Positions 1 through 11,527 of a DNA stretch of 64,000 nt are shown one piece after another. Position numbers and translations under genes: made by a program. The DNA is taken from positions 1,990,992 through 2,054,991 of the forward strand of contig JAQFVV010006313.1 in the NCBI GenBank assembly GCA_028023455.1, given 5' to 3'. The stretch is from Epiperipatus broadwayi (Eukaryota; Onychophora; Udeonychophora; Euonychophora; Peripatidae). Position 1 is the stretch's first letter; every line of letters begins with the position of its first letter. The notes beneath the pieces were generated by a model. The model saw only the letters and a program-made list of their open reading frames with translations. It did not search any database and was not told the origin of the DNA.

Positions 1-155
1 ATTAATAGGTAAATATTGTATGTAGATATTATAACCAATCATATGATTACAAGATTGAAATCAAAAATGTAGGTTTAAAAAAAAAATAAAAAAATGTTCC
101 AAAAGAGAAAAAGAAAGAACATGAAGAAGCATTGAATAGAAGAAGAGACAATAAC

Positions 156-183
<28 letters not shown>
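156..183. repeat. (ATG)n microsatellite
   Basis: About nine uninterrupted ATG/GAT trinucleotide units, seen directly. The flanks (1-155 and 184-690) are A-rich and show no coding similarity I recognise. Confidence 0.9.
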
Positions 184-186
<3 letters not shown>

Positions 187-689
187 TGTTTCTAGAAATT
201 AGAAAATCAATAAAATGTTAGAAGAACTTGAAATTCAAATTAAAAATATGGTCATAAAATTTGCAATCAAAATAAAATGCTAGAAAAGCTGTACAATCAA
301 ATTAAAAGGAATGCATAATTTCTGAAGAAAGATATTATAAAATAGCTAGATAAAGATTTATCACAGATCAAGAGTAGAATGGAAGATGCACATTAAGAGT
401 TGAAGCAAAATAAAATAGAGCAAAAAAGGAAAATATAGTGTTTACATGATGTTATAGAGGAAGTGAAAATAGAAATTAATAGGGCATTAGAGCAGATTCA
501 TGAAGAAATAAGAAATATAGTAAAAAAATTGAACAAATATAAATGAAAGGGACATGCAATTTGAAACATAGTAGAGATGATATAATCAATCATGAAAAAT
601 TGAATAATAAATTAAGTGATTGAGGTAATATTGAACAGAAAAGTTTAACTTAGACACACACTGTCTAATAAATCTGTAACTATTAACCA

Positions 690-1230
690 ATTTCTAAAAA
701 CAAACATTTTCACAGACCATGCAGGCAAATCTCCAATAAAATATCTCAATCACTTGGAGAGATATTTTAGTCAAAATCACTTAGGTCAAGAAGCTAAAAT
801 TGGGATCACATGTAGCCATTTACATATAGGTCTCAAAAGTTTGATGAAATTCCTTGTTTGAAAAACCTCAGAGTTTTATTGTTTATAAGAAGGCTTTGTT
901 AAACAATTATTGGAGGGAGGACTACCAAAAAAAAAATATCAAGCATCAGTTGTTTTTTAAATATGGCAGTCTGGAGAACCATTTACTCTATTTTTTCTAG
1001 GCAGATGGTGAAGCCAAGAGCTTTAGCAGTTGTCCCGCTATCCAAGAATCAAATCACTAGAATAGTGAGGTACATTTTTTTAAACATGTAGAACAAATTC
1101 TTACCGTCGTGGAAAGAAAAAAATCTCTCAAAGAGGTAACTGAATTGTTAAATGCATTCATTAGTAATAGGTCGACATATGATGTGAAAGAGAGGGAATT
1201 TAAATTCTAACCAAAAGAATCTTACAGATA
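690..1230 (+). pseudogene. Degraded retrotransposon Gag-like fragment
   Basis: Conceptual translation from about 703 gives a stretch containing SPIKYLNHLERYF, followed after a frameshift by ALLNNYWREDYQ. This order (a leucine/tyrosine-rich helix, then an 'nYWre..Q' segment) resembles the capsid region of LTR-retrotransposon Gag proteins. The frame is broken by several stops and shifts between about 860 and 1230, so it is a relic. No protease, RT or integrase follows and no LTRs were seen. The assignment rests on pattern resemblance only; it could be some other repeat-derived coding remnant. Confidence 0.35.
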
Positions 1231-1640
1231 AGATCACAAGCCACAGATAAATGCAGTGGAATTCAGAAATTAAAAAATGTATAATGGAATGGGGAAAAAG
1301 AGGGGAAGATATAATAGCAACCAAGATAGATGAAAAACTAAAAGTGGCTCTAATATTATTTGAGATGAGCAGTACAGTACACCTAAAGGTGATACATAGT
1401 TACCTAGAACTAGTTGTAGCATTTAAAAAAAATAAATGGAGAGAGGGAAGGTTTGATCATGATATAAATATGGGTGACTTAATCTCCTCAAAACCCCAGG
1501 GTATGTGAAATGAACAAATAATTTCATTAGAACTGTAATATACTGTATAAAGAATAAAATATATAATACTACTAAAATGTAAATCTTCTTAATATAATAA
1601 TCAATCTAAATAAAATTGAAACAAATAACCAATTATATTT
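1231..1640 (+). other. Unassigned stretch with an 85-codon open frame
   Basis: An open frame at 1251-1508 reads a lysine- and glutamate-rich peptide with no motif I recognise. It lies just downstream of the Gag-like relic and might be its continuation. The rest (1509-1640) is AT-rich with no visible structure. Confidence 0.25.
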
Positions 1641-4120
1641 ACAATTATTTAATTATCAACCTGGCTTTCATCTCTTATTGAGACCCTTTTCAAGATATAA
1701 AGTTTTATATATCACATGACCAATCAATTACATTTACTCCATCTATTGAACATTATTCTACATTCAACAATACAATTAATATTGTAATATAAATAAATAA
1801 CAAAATAAAAATTCATTAAAAAATACATAAAAAATTAAAACTATTTAAATACCCTATATATATATATATTCTACTCTACACCCCCTCCCATAATTCTACC
1901 ATAATTTTTAAATCTTCCGATTATCTAATAATGCCTATTTTCCACCTAATTTCGCTGGACCTTTAATTATATTTACACATCTATCCAAATTTTTCTGAAT
2001 GTACAAATATTATAACATCTTTTTCCAATAATCTTAAACATGTTTTATACCTCTAATATTCTTCTCATACTCCATTCTATGACCTCTATCTAAATAATGT
2101 ATATATATATATATATAATGCTGATCTAATATCTCTCTTACTAATTGTTCTATCATGTTCCTTCCCTCTATCACTTATTGTACATCCTATCTGTCTTATA
2201 TACAATTTCCACATTCAATTTTATAAACCATTCTTCCTTCCCTCTATCTATTGTACATGCTATCTGACTTATATATACCTTATTACTATTTCCACATTCA
2301 ATTTTATAAACCATTCATCTCTTATTATTAATACAATTTATCCTATTTGTATTACATAACCATCTACCCAAAGACTTACTATTTTTATGCTATTCTTACA
2401 TTATCTTGTAATTTCTCTCTTACTAATTTTTTATACACTTTCCTTAAGTATGGAATAGATATCCACTTACAATGTTTATAGTTATATTTATCATTTTTAT
2501 TTTTTTTATTTTTATTTTGATTTCTAAAAATATTTTTAATTACTTTTTTTTATTTCTTATTTTAACATAATCATTCCCTGCTTTTAATTTTTCCCAGATG
2601 CCTCTTTCTTATCTAATGTATGTTTATCATTTTTTAACTGAAATCTCTTTAAAACTTCTACTTTTGACACTACGGCTTATATGACTTTGAATCAATTAAA
2701 CCTCCCATTTTTCTATCTTTAATATAATCCTTTACCACTATTTCATTCATTATTCCTCTCTTCACAAAAATATCTAAATATTTTAATCCATTTATCTTTT
2801 TCTCCATTGTAAACCTTATTTTATATTTATTATTATTCAATTCATTAAAAACATTATCAATACCTCTCCTATTTCCAATAACAATAATATCATCTGAATA
2901 CTTACAATATTCTATAATTCCTTTACTCTTTATAAACTTAGCTACTATAATTTCCTTTATACTACTTACAATTCCTAATGATAATATCCCACTTATCGAA
3001 CACTGCATAACCCAATCCCTTTTTTAACCTCAAAAATCTTGCTTATATTTAAAATATAAAAACTCATCTCAATCCTCTGACAAAACATCATTTATTTTTA
3101 GTTTGTCATAACTATTTCTATACTTCTTGTTTCTAGGTGTACTTTAATACATTTTCTCAATATCAAATGATGCAATCATTCTATTTTTATTTAATTTAAT
3201 ATTATTTAATTTATTAACAATTTCTTCAGAATTTTTTTATATAATATTTTTAAATATAATTACTTTACAATCTTTTTATATACCAAATTACATATACTTT
3301 TAAGTATATAATTATTAAAATCCAAAATAATCCTTATTGGTGTATTCTCTTTCTGTGTCTTAACTTTTCCTACTATACATGGATGTCCAAAACTTGTAGG
3401 AAATAAACAATTATATTCCTTTTCTTTGATTAAATTCTTCATTTTCATATAATTCAACAATAATTTATACCTTTTTAATCTTATTTTTAGAATGTTTACT
3501 TAATTTTTTATATTCTTGTTTAACCATATCTTCATGTATTTTCCTTTCATAGTCCAACTCATTTAAAATTATAAATATTGAACCTTTATTTTCACTTGTT
3601 ACTATTAAAATTTATTTACCTTCTCAACAATTTTATATATTGTAGACTTTGATTTCCATTCCTTCTTATTATATTTAATTCTTTTATTTACAAAATTATT
3701 AATTTTTGACTATAATTCAATTTTTAATTCACTCTTTATATTTGCCACATCCACACCTACAATAATTGCCCTTTGAACATCATTATTTACAAATGGTACA
3801 TATTTAACTCCTTTATATAAAACCTTTGATTGTTCATTATCAAATTCTACATTAGATAAATTTATAATATTCTTCTCTTCTTTTTTACATTCAGTAGATA
3901 TATTCTATAATCCATATTAAAATTTTCTTCTTTATAACACAACCATTTCCATTTATGATCATATTTCTTCCATAGTACATTTCTCAATTCAATATTACGA
4001 TCCAATAATCTTTATACATTCAAATAAATTTTCAGATATATTTCTTTCTATTATGTTGTTTAATATATAATAATGCAGCAAAGGTACATCCACTTTTTCT
4101 TTTAAAATATATATGTTCTA
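1640..4120 (-). pseudogene. Old Penelope-like element, C-terminal portion (RT + GIY-YIG), broken
   Basis: Read on the minus strand from 4120 down, decayed frames give the landmarks of a Penelope-like element in the right order. There is a conserved pre-RT segment VLYKGVKYVPF near 3785-3825. A stretch with FPTSFGHP...PIRIILDF follows at 3260-3460. RT motif A is MIASFDIEKMY near 3147-3179. An RT palm piece with YSDD near 2888-2899 and FTMEKKINGLKYLDIF lies in 2670-3008. A GIY-YIG-like start VYKIEC (2294-2311) is followed by VYIS (about 2267-2278). Many stops and shifts break the frame and the YIG glycine is serine. It appears to be the rest of the element whose N-terminus is at 7867-8320. Left boundary is approximate. 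Confidence 0.75.
2211..2316 (-). repeat. Internal duplication in the GIY-YIG part of the old PLE
   Basis: A roughly 26-bp segment (starting tttccacattcaattttata) occurs at about 2211-2237 and again at 2288-2316, with related sequence between. It duplicates the start of the GIY-YIG domain in the decayed element. Confidence 0.7.
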
Positions 4121-4599
4121 CAATAATATCAACAAATAAAAAATCCTTCTCCTTTTTTCTTTTCAAAAACTTTATTTTTTATCTCAATACTGAACATATA
4201 TATATATACATTAATATACAAAACTCCAATATTTCAACTATTTTATCTCATACAGTCATTTTCAAGGATCTGCAACAATATTAAATACATATCAACAAAT
4301 AAACTTCAATTACATAAAAACTTTCTCTTACATTAACATAATAACAAACATATTAAACATATAGAAATATATTTTACTTACAGCTTTCTCCCACTGCTAT
4401 ATTTTATTACTCTTTTTTTTTTATTATTTACATTGTTTAATTACATATATATCTTAAAATCATCCAAGAAACTTTCTATACAAATTTAAATACAACTCTA
4501 ATTTCCAAAAACCTCCCCCTTTCTTTAAATTTTATCTAAAACCCATTTTAAAACTACATTCCTAAACTATATATTTAAATGAATATAAAACAAATTTAA

Positions 4600-4714
<115 letters not shown>

Positions 4715-4808
4715 TACAAAAAAACTTCTAACAATTTACCTAAACCCATTAAGCATTTATTTTAATTATACAGTAATTTATATTCCTTATCTACTCCATT
4801 AATTCTAT

Positions 4809-6007
4809 TTAGAGTAGGATTATATTTTTTATATAAAAAAATTCTTTAACCATCCTTTCCCTGTAATTTTTAACCCTTTCTAACATTTTAATACTAAATT
4901 CTTTATGACCTAAACCTTTACAATGAATGTAAATATTTGAATTTTTGTCATACAAATGTTGTCTAAGTCTAGTTTTTAATTTATTCTTAGTTGTACCAAT
5001 ATATGAAACCTTACCCCCCTCACTTTTACAATTTAAACATTCAACTAAATATATTCCATTCATTTTGTCAGTTTCTATATTTTTGTATCATTGATTAAAT
5101 TTCCTAAATTCAATTTCTTTTTATATACTGGTTTAATAATTAACCTACTTTCCCCTTTGTATTTATTATTTATACTTTTTATAATCTTTTTAATCTTCAT
5201 AAAAGTATCTCTAGAAACATTGTAACTATTATATATAAAATTATTTACATCTTTCCCATTGTTTCTCTTCTTTATTATTTTTTTAATATTTCTTTTATTA
5301 CATAATTTATCAATAATTTTAACTGGATAATTATTTTTTATACCTTCCTCTTTTATATTACTAATTTCTTTTATAAACAATTTTTCTTCAGAACATAAAT
5401 TAATTGCTCTGTTTATCCTATTATTAATAATATTAATTTTATGTTCATATTCAATATCTGAATCCCAACTACTTAACAAACCATAAAAAGTTTATTTTCT
5501 GAATACACTAGTTTCAATATCAACCTTACAATTTTTAATAACTTTTTTTATTATAACATCCATATAAGTAATTACATTATTTTTTTCTTTTTCCATAGTA
5601 AAACTAATGTCATCATCAATTGAATTAATATACCTTATAAAACATTCAGATTTTCTATAATTGCCATTGAACACTAAAAAATAATCATCAACATACCTAA
5701 CCCAAAAAACAGGCTTATATTTTGTAACACAAAAATATTTATCTTCATAATCATCCATAAATATAGCAGCTAACAATCCACTCATACTATTCCCCATACT
5801 CAATCCTTTACATTGTCTATAATATATTTCATCATATTTAAATACCACATCTTTACAACAAATATTTAACATATCATACAATTGATTACATTCCATTTTT
5901 ATACTCTTATTAGTATCTTTAATATATCTATTCAATATTATATCAAATGCCTTATGTGGTACAATATTCGTGTACATACTACATATATCAAGTTTAACAA
6001 AAAACAC
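4809..6007 (-). pseudogene. Penelope-like RT/GIY-YIG, left arm, three lesions
   Basis: This is the minus-strand twin of the open frame at 6064-7311. It carries RT motif A (KLDICSMYTNI), motif B (QCKGLSMGNSMSG), motif C (RYVDD) and a GIY-YIG endonuclease (GIYLVEC, YIGTTKNK). Compared with the right arm, a GAA codon is TAA near 5488-5490 and one base is missing near 5070-5080, splitting RT from endonuclease. A further base is lost in an A-run near 4828, changing the last residues. The protein is therefore inactive. The N-terminal PLE region upstream of motif A is absent, as in the right arm. Confidence 0.88.
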
Positions 6008-6063
6008 ATTTTTATACTTATTTCCCTTTAAATGTTTTTTTAGAGGGAAATAAGTATAAAAAT

Positions 6064-7311
6064 GTGTTTTTTGTTAAACTTGATATATGTAGTATGTACA
6101 CGAATATTGTACCACATAAGGCATTTGATATAATATTGAATAGATATATTAAAGATACTAATAAGAGTATAAAAATGGAATGTAATCAATTGTATGATAT
6201 CTTAAATATTTGTTATAAAGATGTGGTATTTAAATATGATGAAATATATTATAGACAATGTAAAGGATTGAGTATGGGGAATAGTATGAGTGGATTGTTA
6301 GCTGCTATATTTATGGATGATTATGAAGATAAATATTTTTGTGTTACAAAATATAAGCCTGTTTTTTGGGTTAGGTATGTTGATGATTATTTTTTAGTGT
6401 TCAATGTCAATTATAGAAAATCTGAATGTTTTATAAGGTATATTAATTCAATTGATGATGACATTAGTTTTACTATGGAAAAAGAAAAAAATAATGTAAT
6501 TACTTATATGGATGTTATAATAAAAAAAGTTATTAAAAATTGTAAGGTTGATATTGAAACTAGTGTATTCAGAAAAGAAACTTTTTATGGTTTGTTAAGT
6601 AGTTGGGATTCAGATATTGAATATGAACATAAAATTAATATTATTAATAATAGGATAAACAGAGCAATTAATTTATGTTCTGAAGAAAAATTGTTTATAA
6701 AAGAAATTAGTAATATAAAAGAGGAAGGTATAAAAAATAATTATCCAGTTAAAATTATTGATAAATTATGTAATAAAAGAAATATTAAAAAAATAATAAA
6801 GAAGAGAAACAATGGGAAAGATGTAAATAATTTTATATATAATAGTTACAATGTTTCTAGAGATACTTTTATGAAGATTAAAAAGATTATAAAAAGTATA
6901 AATAATAAATACAAAGGGGAAAGTAGGTTAATTATTAAACCAATATATAAAAAGAAATTGAATTTAGGAAATTTAATCAATGATACAAAAATTATAGAAA
7001 CTGACAAAATGAATGGAATATATTTAGTTGAATGTTTAAATTGTAAGAGGGAGGGGGGTAAGGTTTCATATATTGGTACAACTAAGAATAAATTAAAAAC
7101 TAGACTTAGACAGCATTTGTATGACAAAAATTCAAATATTTACATTCATTGTAAAGGTTTAGGTCATAAAGAATTTAGTATTAAAATGTTAGAAAGGGTT
7201 AAAAATTACAGGAAAAGGATGGTTAAAGAATTTTTTTATATAAAAAAATATAATCCTACTCTAAATAAAATTAATAGAGTAGATAAGGAATATAAATTAC
7301 TGTATAATTAA
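6064..7311 (+). CDS. Penelope-like element RT with GIY-YIG endonuclease (5'-truncated)
   Basis: A 415-codon frame encodes the C-terminal two thirds of a Penelope-like retroelement protein. Such proteins copy element RNA at a nick made by their own endonuclease. RT motif A lies at residues 3-15 (FVKLDICSMYTN), motif B near 65-80 (QCKGLSMGNSMSG, then LLAAIF), motif C near 105-115 (VRYVDDYFL) and a motif D/E-like region (FTMEKEKNNVITYMDV) near 140-155. The GIY-YIG domain is near 318-350 (GIYLVEC, YIGTTKNKLKTRLRQH). The N-terminal region normally preceding motif A is missing because the frame starts at the palindrome centre; the ATG at 6064 is the first in-frame methionine and probably not the native start. 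Catalytic residues look intact, but as a truncated copy it is unlikely to mobilise itself. Confidence 0.88.
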   Translation: MFFVKLDICSMYTNIVPHKAFDIILNRYIKDTNKSIKMECNQLYDILNICYKDVVFKYDEIYYRQCKGLSMGNSMSGLLAAIFMDDYEDKYFCVTKYKPVFWVRYVDDYFLVFNVNYRKSECFIRYINSIDDDISFTMEKEKNNVITYMDVIIKKVIKNCKVDIETSVFRKETFYGLLSSWDSDIEYEHKINIINNRINRAINLCSEEKLFIKEISNIKEEGIKNNYPVKIIDKLCNKRNIKKIIKKRNNGKDVNNFIYNSYNVSRDTFMKIKKIIKSINNKYKGESRLIIKPIYKKKLNLGNLINDTKIIETDKMNGIYLVECLNCKREGGKVSYIGTTKNKLKTRLRQHLYDKNSNIYIHCKGLGHKEFSIKMLERVKNYRKRMVKEFFYIKKYNPTLNKINRVDKEYKLLYN

Positions 7312-7866
7312 AATAAATGCTTAATAGGTTTAGGTAAATTGTTAGAAGTTTTTTTTGTATAAAAGAGAGAGAGAGAGAGGGGACGGGGGATGTTTAATTT
7401 GTTTTATATTCATTTAAATATATAGTTTAGGAATGTAGTTTTAAAATGGGTTTTAGATAAAATTTAAAGAAAGGGGGAGGTTTTTGGAAATTAGAGTTGT
7501 ATTTAAATTTGTATAGAAAGTTTCTTGGATGATTTTAAGATATATCTGTAATTAAACAATGTAAATAATCAAAAAAAAGAGTAATAAAATATAGCAGTGG
7601 TAGAAAGCTGTAAGTAAAATATATTTATATATGTTTAATATGTTTGTTATTATGTTAATATAAGAGAAAGTTTTTATGTAATTGAAGTTTATTTGTTGAT
7701 ATGTATTTAATATTGTTGCAGATCCTTGAAAATAATTGTATGAGATAAAACAGTTGAAACATTGGAGTTTTGTATATTAATGTATATATATGTTCAGTAT
7801 TGAGATAAAAAATAAAGTTTTTGAAAAGAAAAAAGGAGAAGGATTTTTTATTTGTTGATATATTGT
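7312..7866 (+). other. 3' untranslated region of the PLE right arm, with (GA)8
   Basis: This AT-rich tail follows the stop codon and is mirrored at about 4121-4808 in the left arm. It contains the short (GA)n run at 7363-7379 and ends at gttgatat. There is no poly(A). Open frames on the minus strand here (for example 7655-7930) cross the element border and show no conserved motif. Confidence 0.75.
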
Positions 7867-8320
7867 TTAATATCATGTTGACAATGATGATGATGATTAT
7901 ATTTTTTAATATTATAATTAATTTCAACACCTTTTTCTTTTAAAAACCAATTTAAAATTGTCACTTGAATTTTATTACATAAACCTTTATTTTTATAAAT
8001 TTTCATATTTTTAATTCGGAACTTACATGATATAGACATTATACCATTCTTTTTATATTTATTTAAAAATGATAACTGGTATTTTAATCCTTCAATTCTC
8101 TTTTAAATGTTCCGTAATTGTTTAAAGACATTAACATTCATTTTATCCAACTTTAAATATAAAAATGTCCACATATTATTTCCATAAGATTTGTCCATAT
8201 TTAAAATTCTGTATACAATAATATTCAAAAAATTGTTACAATGCTGAAATATATAAAACTCAAATATATATACAATGATCAAATATCCAAGATATATAAA
8301 GAGAATGAAAGTTATTTTGG
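7867..8320 (-). pseudogene. N-terminal fragment of the old Penelope-like element
   Basis: On the minus strand, decayed frames give GLKYQLSFLNKYKKNGI, then a basic stretch, then IQVTILNWFLKEKGV. This resembles the N-terminal helical segment of Penelope-like proteins ('L..L...L.FL..C...g..P'). The fragment ends exactly where the palindrome begins. The next expected PLE region appears at the far side of the palindrome (4120 and below, minus strand), so I read it as the N-terminus of the split element. Right boundary is approximate. Confidence 0.5.
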
Positions 8321-9070
8321 ATTTTAATAATTATATTGCAGTGTTGAAGGTCAAGCAAGGAATATATATGTGTGTACAATAATAAATGTATAATAATCGT
8401 ATAGAATAAAAATAATAACTTTGTACAGTAATTATGTATAATAATTGTGTGAAATAATTATATATATAAAATGATGATATAAATAATTGTAACAATAAAT
8501 GTGTAGCAATGTAACCATCAATGTGTAGCAATGTTGCTAGGTTATAGAGTTACGTACCTGGCTTTGTAAGGTCAGAGAATTGCAAAAAATGTCATATATA
8601 GGGAGGAGTGTAAAATTACCATGTGTATGTAAAAAACATCATATATTGTAAGGCATGTAAAAACTCCAGAAGTCTTGAGGAGTATATAAATCCCCAGAAT
8701 CTGATCTATAAGTTCTGATATTAATGCAAGTCAGAGAAACCTGCCTCTGTAAGTCCAAAGCAGGACTAGGGTTTATTATGTGCAGGTCACCACAACCTTT
8801 TATTTTATTGCACCTTAAATAGACTATGTACATTTATAAATATGCTCACACATTATTTAAACTATTAGCTTACCATCTCAATTTGCCTTTATCAGTTATT
8901 TACTTGCTGCTCACATGAACAGCTAATTGGTGCAGTCATCATAGGAGTTGAATCTTAAGTAACTGCCTAAACAGCAAACTGTAATAGTCATGACTAGATT
9001 TGTACTAACAGAGAAAATGGTGGGCCTATCACAAGTCAATATAATGAATTTAATGTGGATAATATGAATG
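8321..9070. other. AT-rich spacer, possible LTR-like patch at 8532-8830
   Basis: 8321-8530 is AT-rich, with a short duplication (gtgtagcaatg) near 8500-8533. 8532-8830 is richer in GC and contains a TATA-like gtatataaatccc near 8681. It could be a solo LTR or other promoter-bearing repeat end, but no second copy, target duplication or primer-binding site was seen. 8831-9070 shows nothing. Confidence 0.2.
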
Positions 9071-9175
9071 ATTGGCCACTGTATCAATATCACTACATTT
9101 ATTTACAGAGTTGTATGCTATTCTTAAGTGACCACAAATAATACTCCCTGTCACATTGTAGAATAAACACAACAG
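9071..9175 (+). repeat. Dispersed repeat, copy 1 of 2
   Basis: About 105 bp (…tttatttacagagttgta…) match 11418-11527 with scattered differences and the same orientation. Unknown family and no coding capacity. Confidence 0.6.
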
Positions 9176-11417
9176 AATTAACCCTACATGATTTGTTTAC
9201 AACAGGGTTGGTAGATCTTGAATTATTATTTTTTCAAGACAAAATTGACAGATAGCATTATTACTGCATATACAAGAAAAAGTCCAACACTAGTAGTTGT
9301 TAATTTTCAGTAAAAAAAAAAAGTTTAAATGGGGAAAGTTGGTTTCCTAGAAAACGTTGATCCTAATAATCCAAAAAATTCATATGTGGATAGAGTTCAC
9401 TTCTTTCTAATTACAAATCAAAAAATGAAATTAAAATTAGCAACTTTTATAAATATTTGTGTTTCTTCAGAGTATGAAATCTTACGCTCTCAGTCAGCTC
9501 TTACATATCTATCTGAAGCAGTTTGTACACAAAAATTGATTATTATTTTTCAAACCTCTAAAAATATTAATAAGATATAATTTAACCTCTGTATTCAGGA
9601 AGAAAAAAGGTAAAGATTTTTGACACATAACTTAGAAGAAAGCATGTGCTAAACTATATCAAGGATTTTTTAACATAGCTCCAAAAATTGTTTTATTTGC
9701 GAAATAAAAGACAAGATAAAGGTGTTAATGGATTGTAATATCTCTTTTCTTTTGGAAATTTCCCTGGTGATTCTAAATGTATGTATAGTCAGTCAATTCA
9801 TTAATGAAAACAGACCTCAATATTAAAATTGTCAGTCAGAAAAACGAGTCAAACAATACTCAGGTGACATTTTTAACAAATGCCATGATTAATTAGCAAA
9901 AAAAAAAAAATGCCTGTGACAAGGTAAAACACGCCCAACCAAAAATCCACATCAGTATACAATGTGTAGATATTTTAATAGTTTCAGATTTATAGAAACT
10001 GCATGCTTTAAAATACAAAGTAAGTTGCTCAGAAAAGAATGAAAGAGTTCATTTTAAAAAACCAGAGGGATGAAGTAAAATCAAATAAAATTAATATCTA
10101 TGTAAATTATAATTAGAAGCACTAATTCACTCCTCAAACCTGAAATATAATTAATGATACAGTCAATAACAATGGCATTGAATACTAGAGTGTCAATGCT
10201 ATTGTATCAGAATTTATGTTGGCTTTTATTAATAAAAAAAAGTAATCTTGTTTGCAACCTAGCACTACAGTCATTACTGATTACTAAGACAAATAAATGA
10301 CAATTTGGGTAAGCAAGCATGAAAGTTATTGCTCCAAATATAACTATTTACTTGCCTGGTAGTGTGTTATCTAGTGAGTACAATAATCTATTAGGAGATG
10401 ACTGATTCAATCATTTAGGTTACACAATAATTAATGTGAACCAGATCACAATAGATCAAATTTGTAAAGGGACTAGGCTTAATCAACATGGTCATGAAAA
10501 CAGTAGTAAAATTGGTGAAAATATAGATAGGTATTCAAATGTTACACTATGTGTTCAAAGGGATCAAAATGGGTTTCAACAACAATCATATATATAAAAG
10601 GTTTGCATGCAGTGATTTTCCAGCCTGTTGATAAATAATACCATCTAGATAAAGATATTTATTATAGCTGAATTATGAATATCATGCAAGAATGATTTTA
10701 CCATATCTGATGGAAAAAAACAAACTTCAAGAACAATCCAGGCCAGATGAAGAATCCAGATGAGATGAAAAAAACAGACATAATTACAAAAGTGGATACA
10801 AGAATAATGAAACATGGTAAAAGAAATAAATTGACCTGGATGTCCACCAAGCTGTTTTAAAAACTGTGTCATCCAAAATTAAATTTATCATAGGGATTAA
10901 CTCAACTAAAACCTCTTCTCAAAATTGGGCTTGTATTACTCTAAGATTATCAAGATAAAATTCAAGTCACAATGACACTGACTCACAGAATAACAATAAA
11001 AGAAAATAAATAGCTAATTACAGATCTAGGTTAGTAAATTCAATCATTTCTAGTAAAGACATGAATTTTATTTTAAAAGGAGACAACAACAATTTTAAAA
11101 TGTTCAGATAAAATCGGAAAACTGTCAGACATTGAATGACAGCGTATGTTATTCACAATATTATAGAAATTTCTACATTGCATGATAAAAGCTTGAAGCA
11201 GGTATCTGCTATCTACAGTCATCATTGTACCTGTACTCTAAACAAGCCACCTGAACAATAAAAAATATCAGCATTGTAAAGGGAGGTCATAGCATCATTC
11301 CCAAACATAGCTGTATTACTAAGACCTAGATTTACGCAGTTGACCAATCATAATGGAGATGAATCATCATATCAAAATGTAGAATAGATGCTGTGTATAC
11401 TGTCTATAAATTATATT
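9176..11417. other. AT-rich region, nothing recognised
   Basis: An 83-codon open frame at 9329-9580 has no motif I recognise and no clear coding character. The rest is AT-rich, without repeats I could pair beyond the flanking dispersed repeat. Confidence 0.4.
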
Positions 11418-11527
11418 ATAATGGCACATAATAAATATCATTGTATTTATTTATAGAATTGTGGGTTATTCTTATGTGACCAGAAATATTACTATTGATC
11501 ACATTATGATATAAACACAACACAAAA
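11418..11527 (+). repeat. Dispersed repeat, copy 2 of 2
   Basis: Direct counterpart of 9071-9175, sharing blocks such as ttcttatgtgacca and ataaacacaaca. Weaker resemblance may extend upstream of both copies. Confidence 0.6.

Noticed and set aside
6846-7127. 93-codon minus-strand frame inside the PLE right arm
   Set aside because: Antisense to the RT/GIY-YIG coding sequence; hydrophobic composition comes from AT-rich antisense codons.
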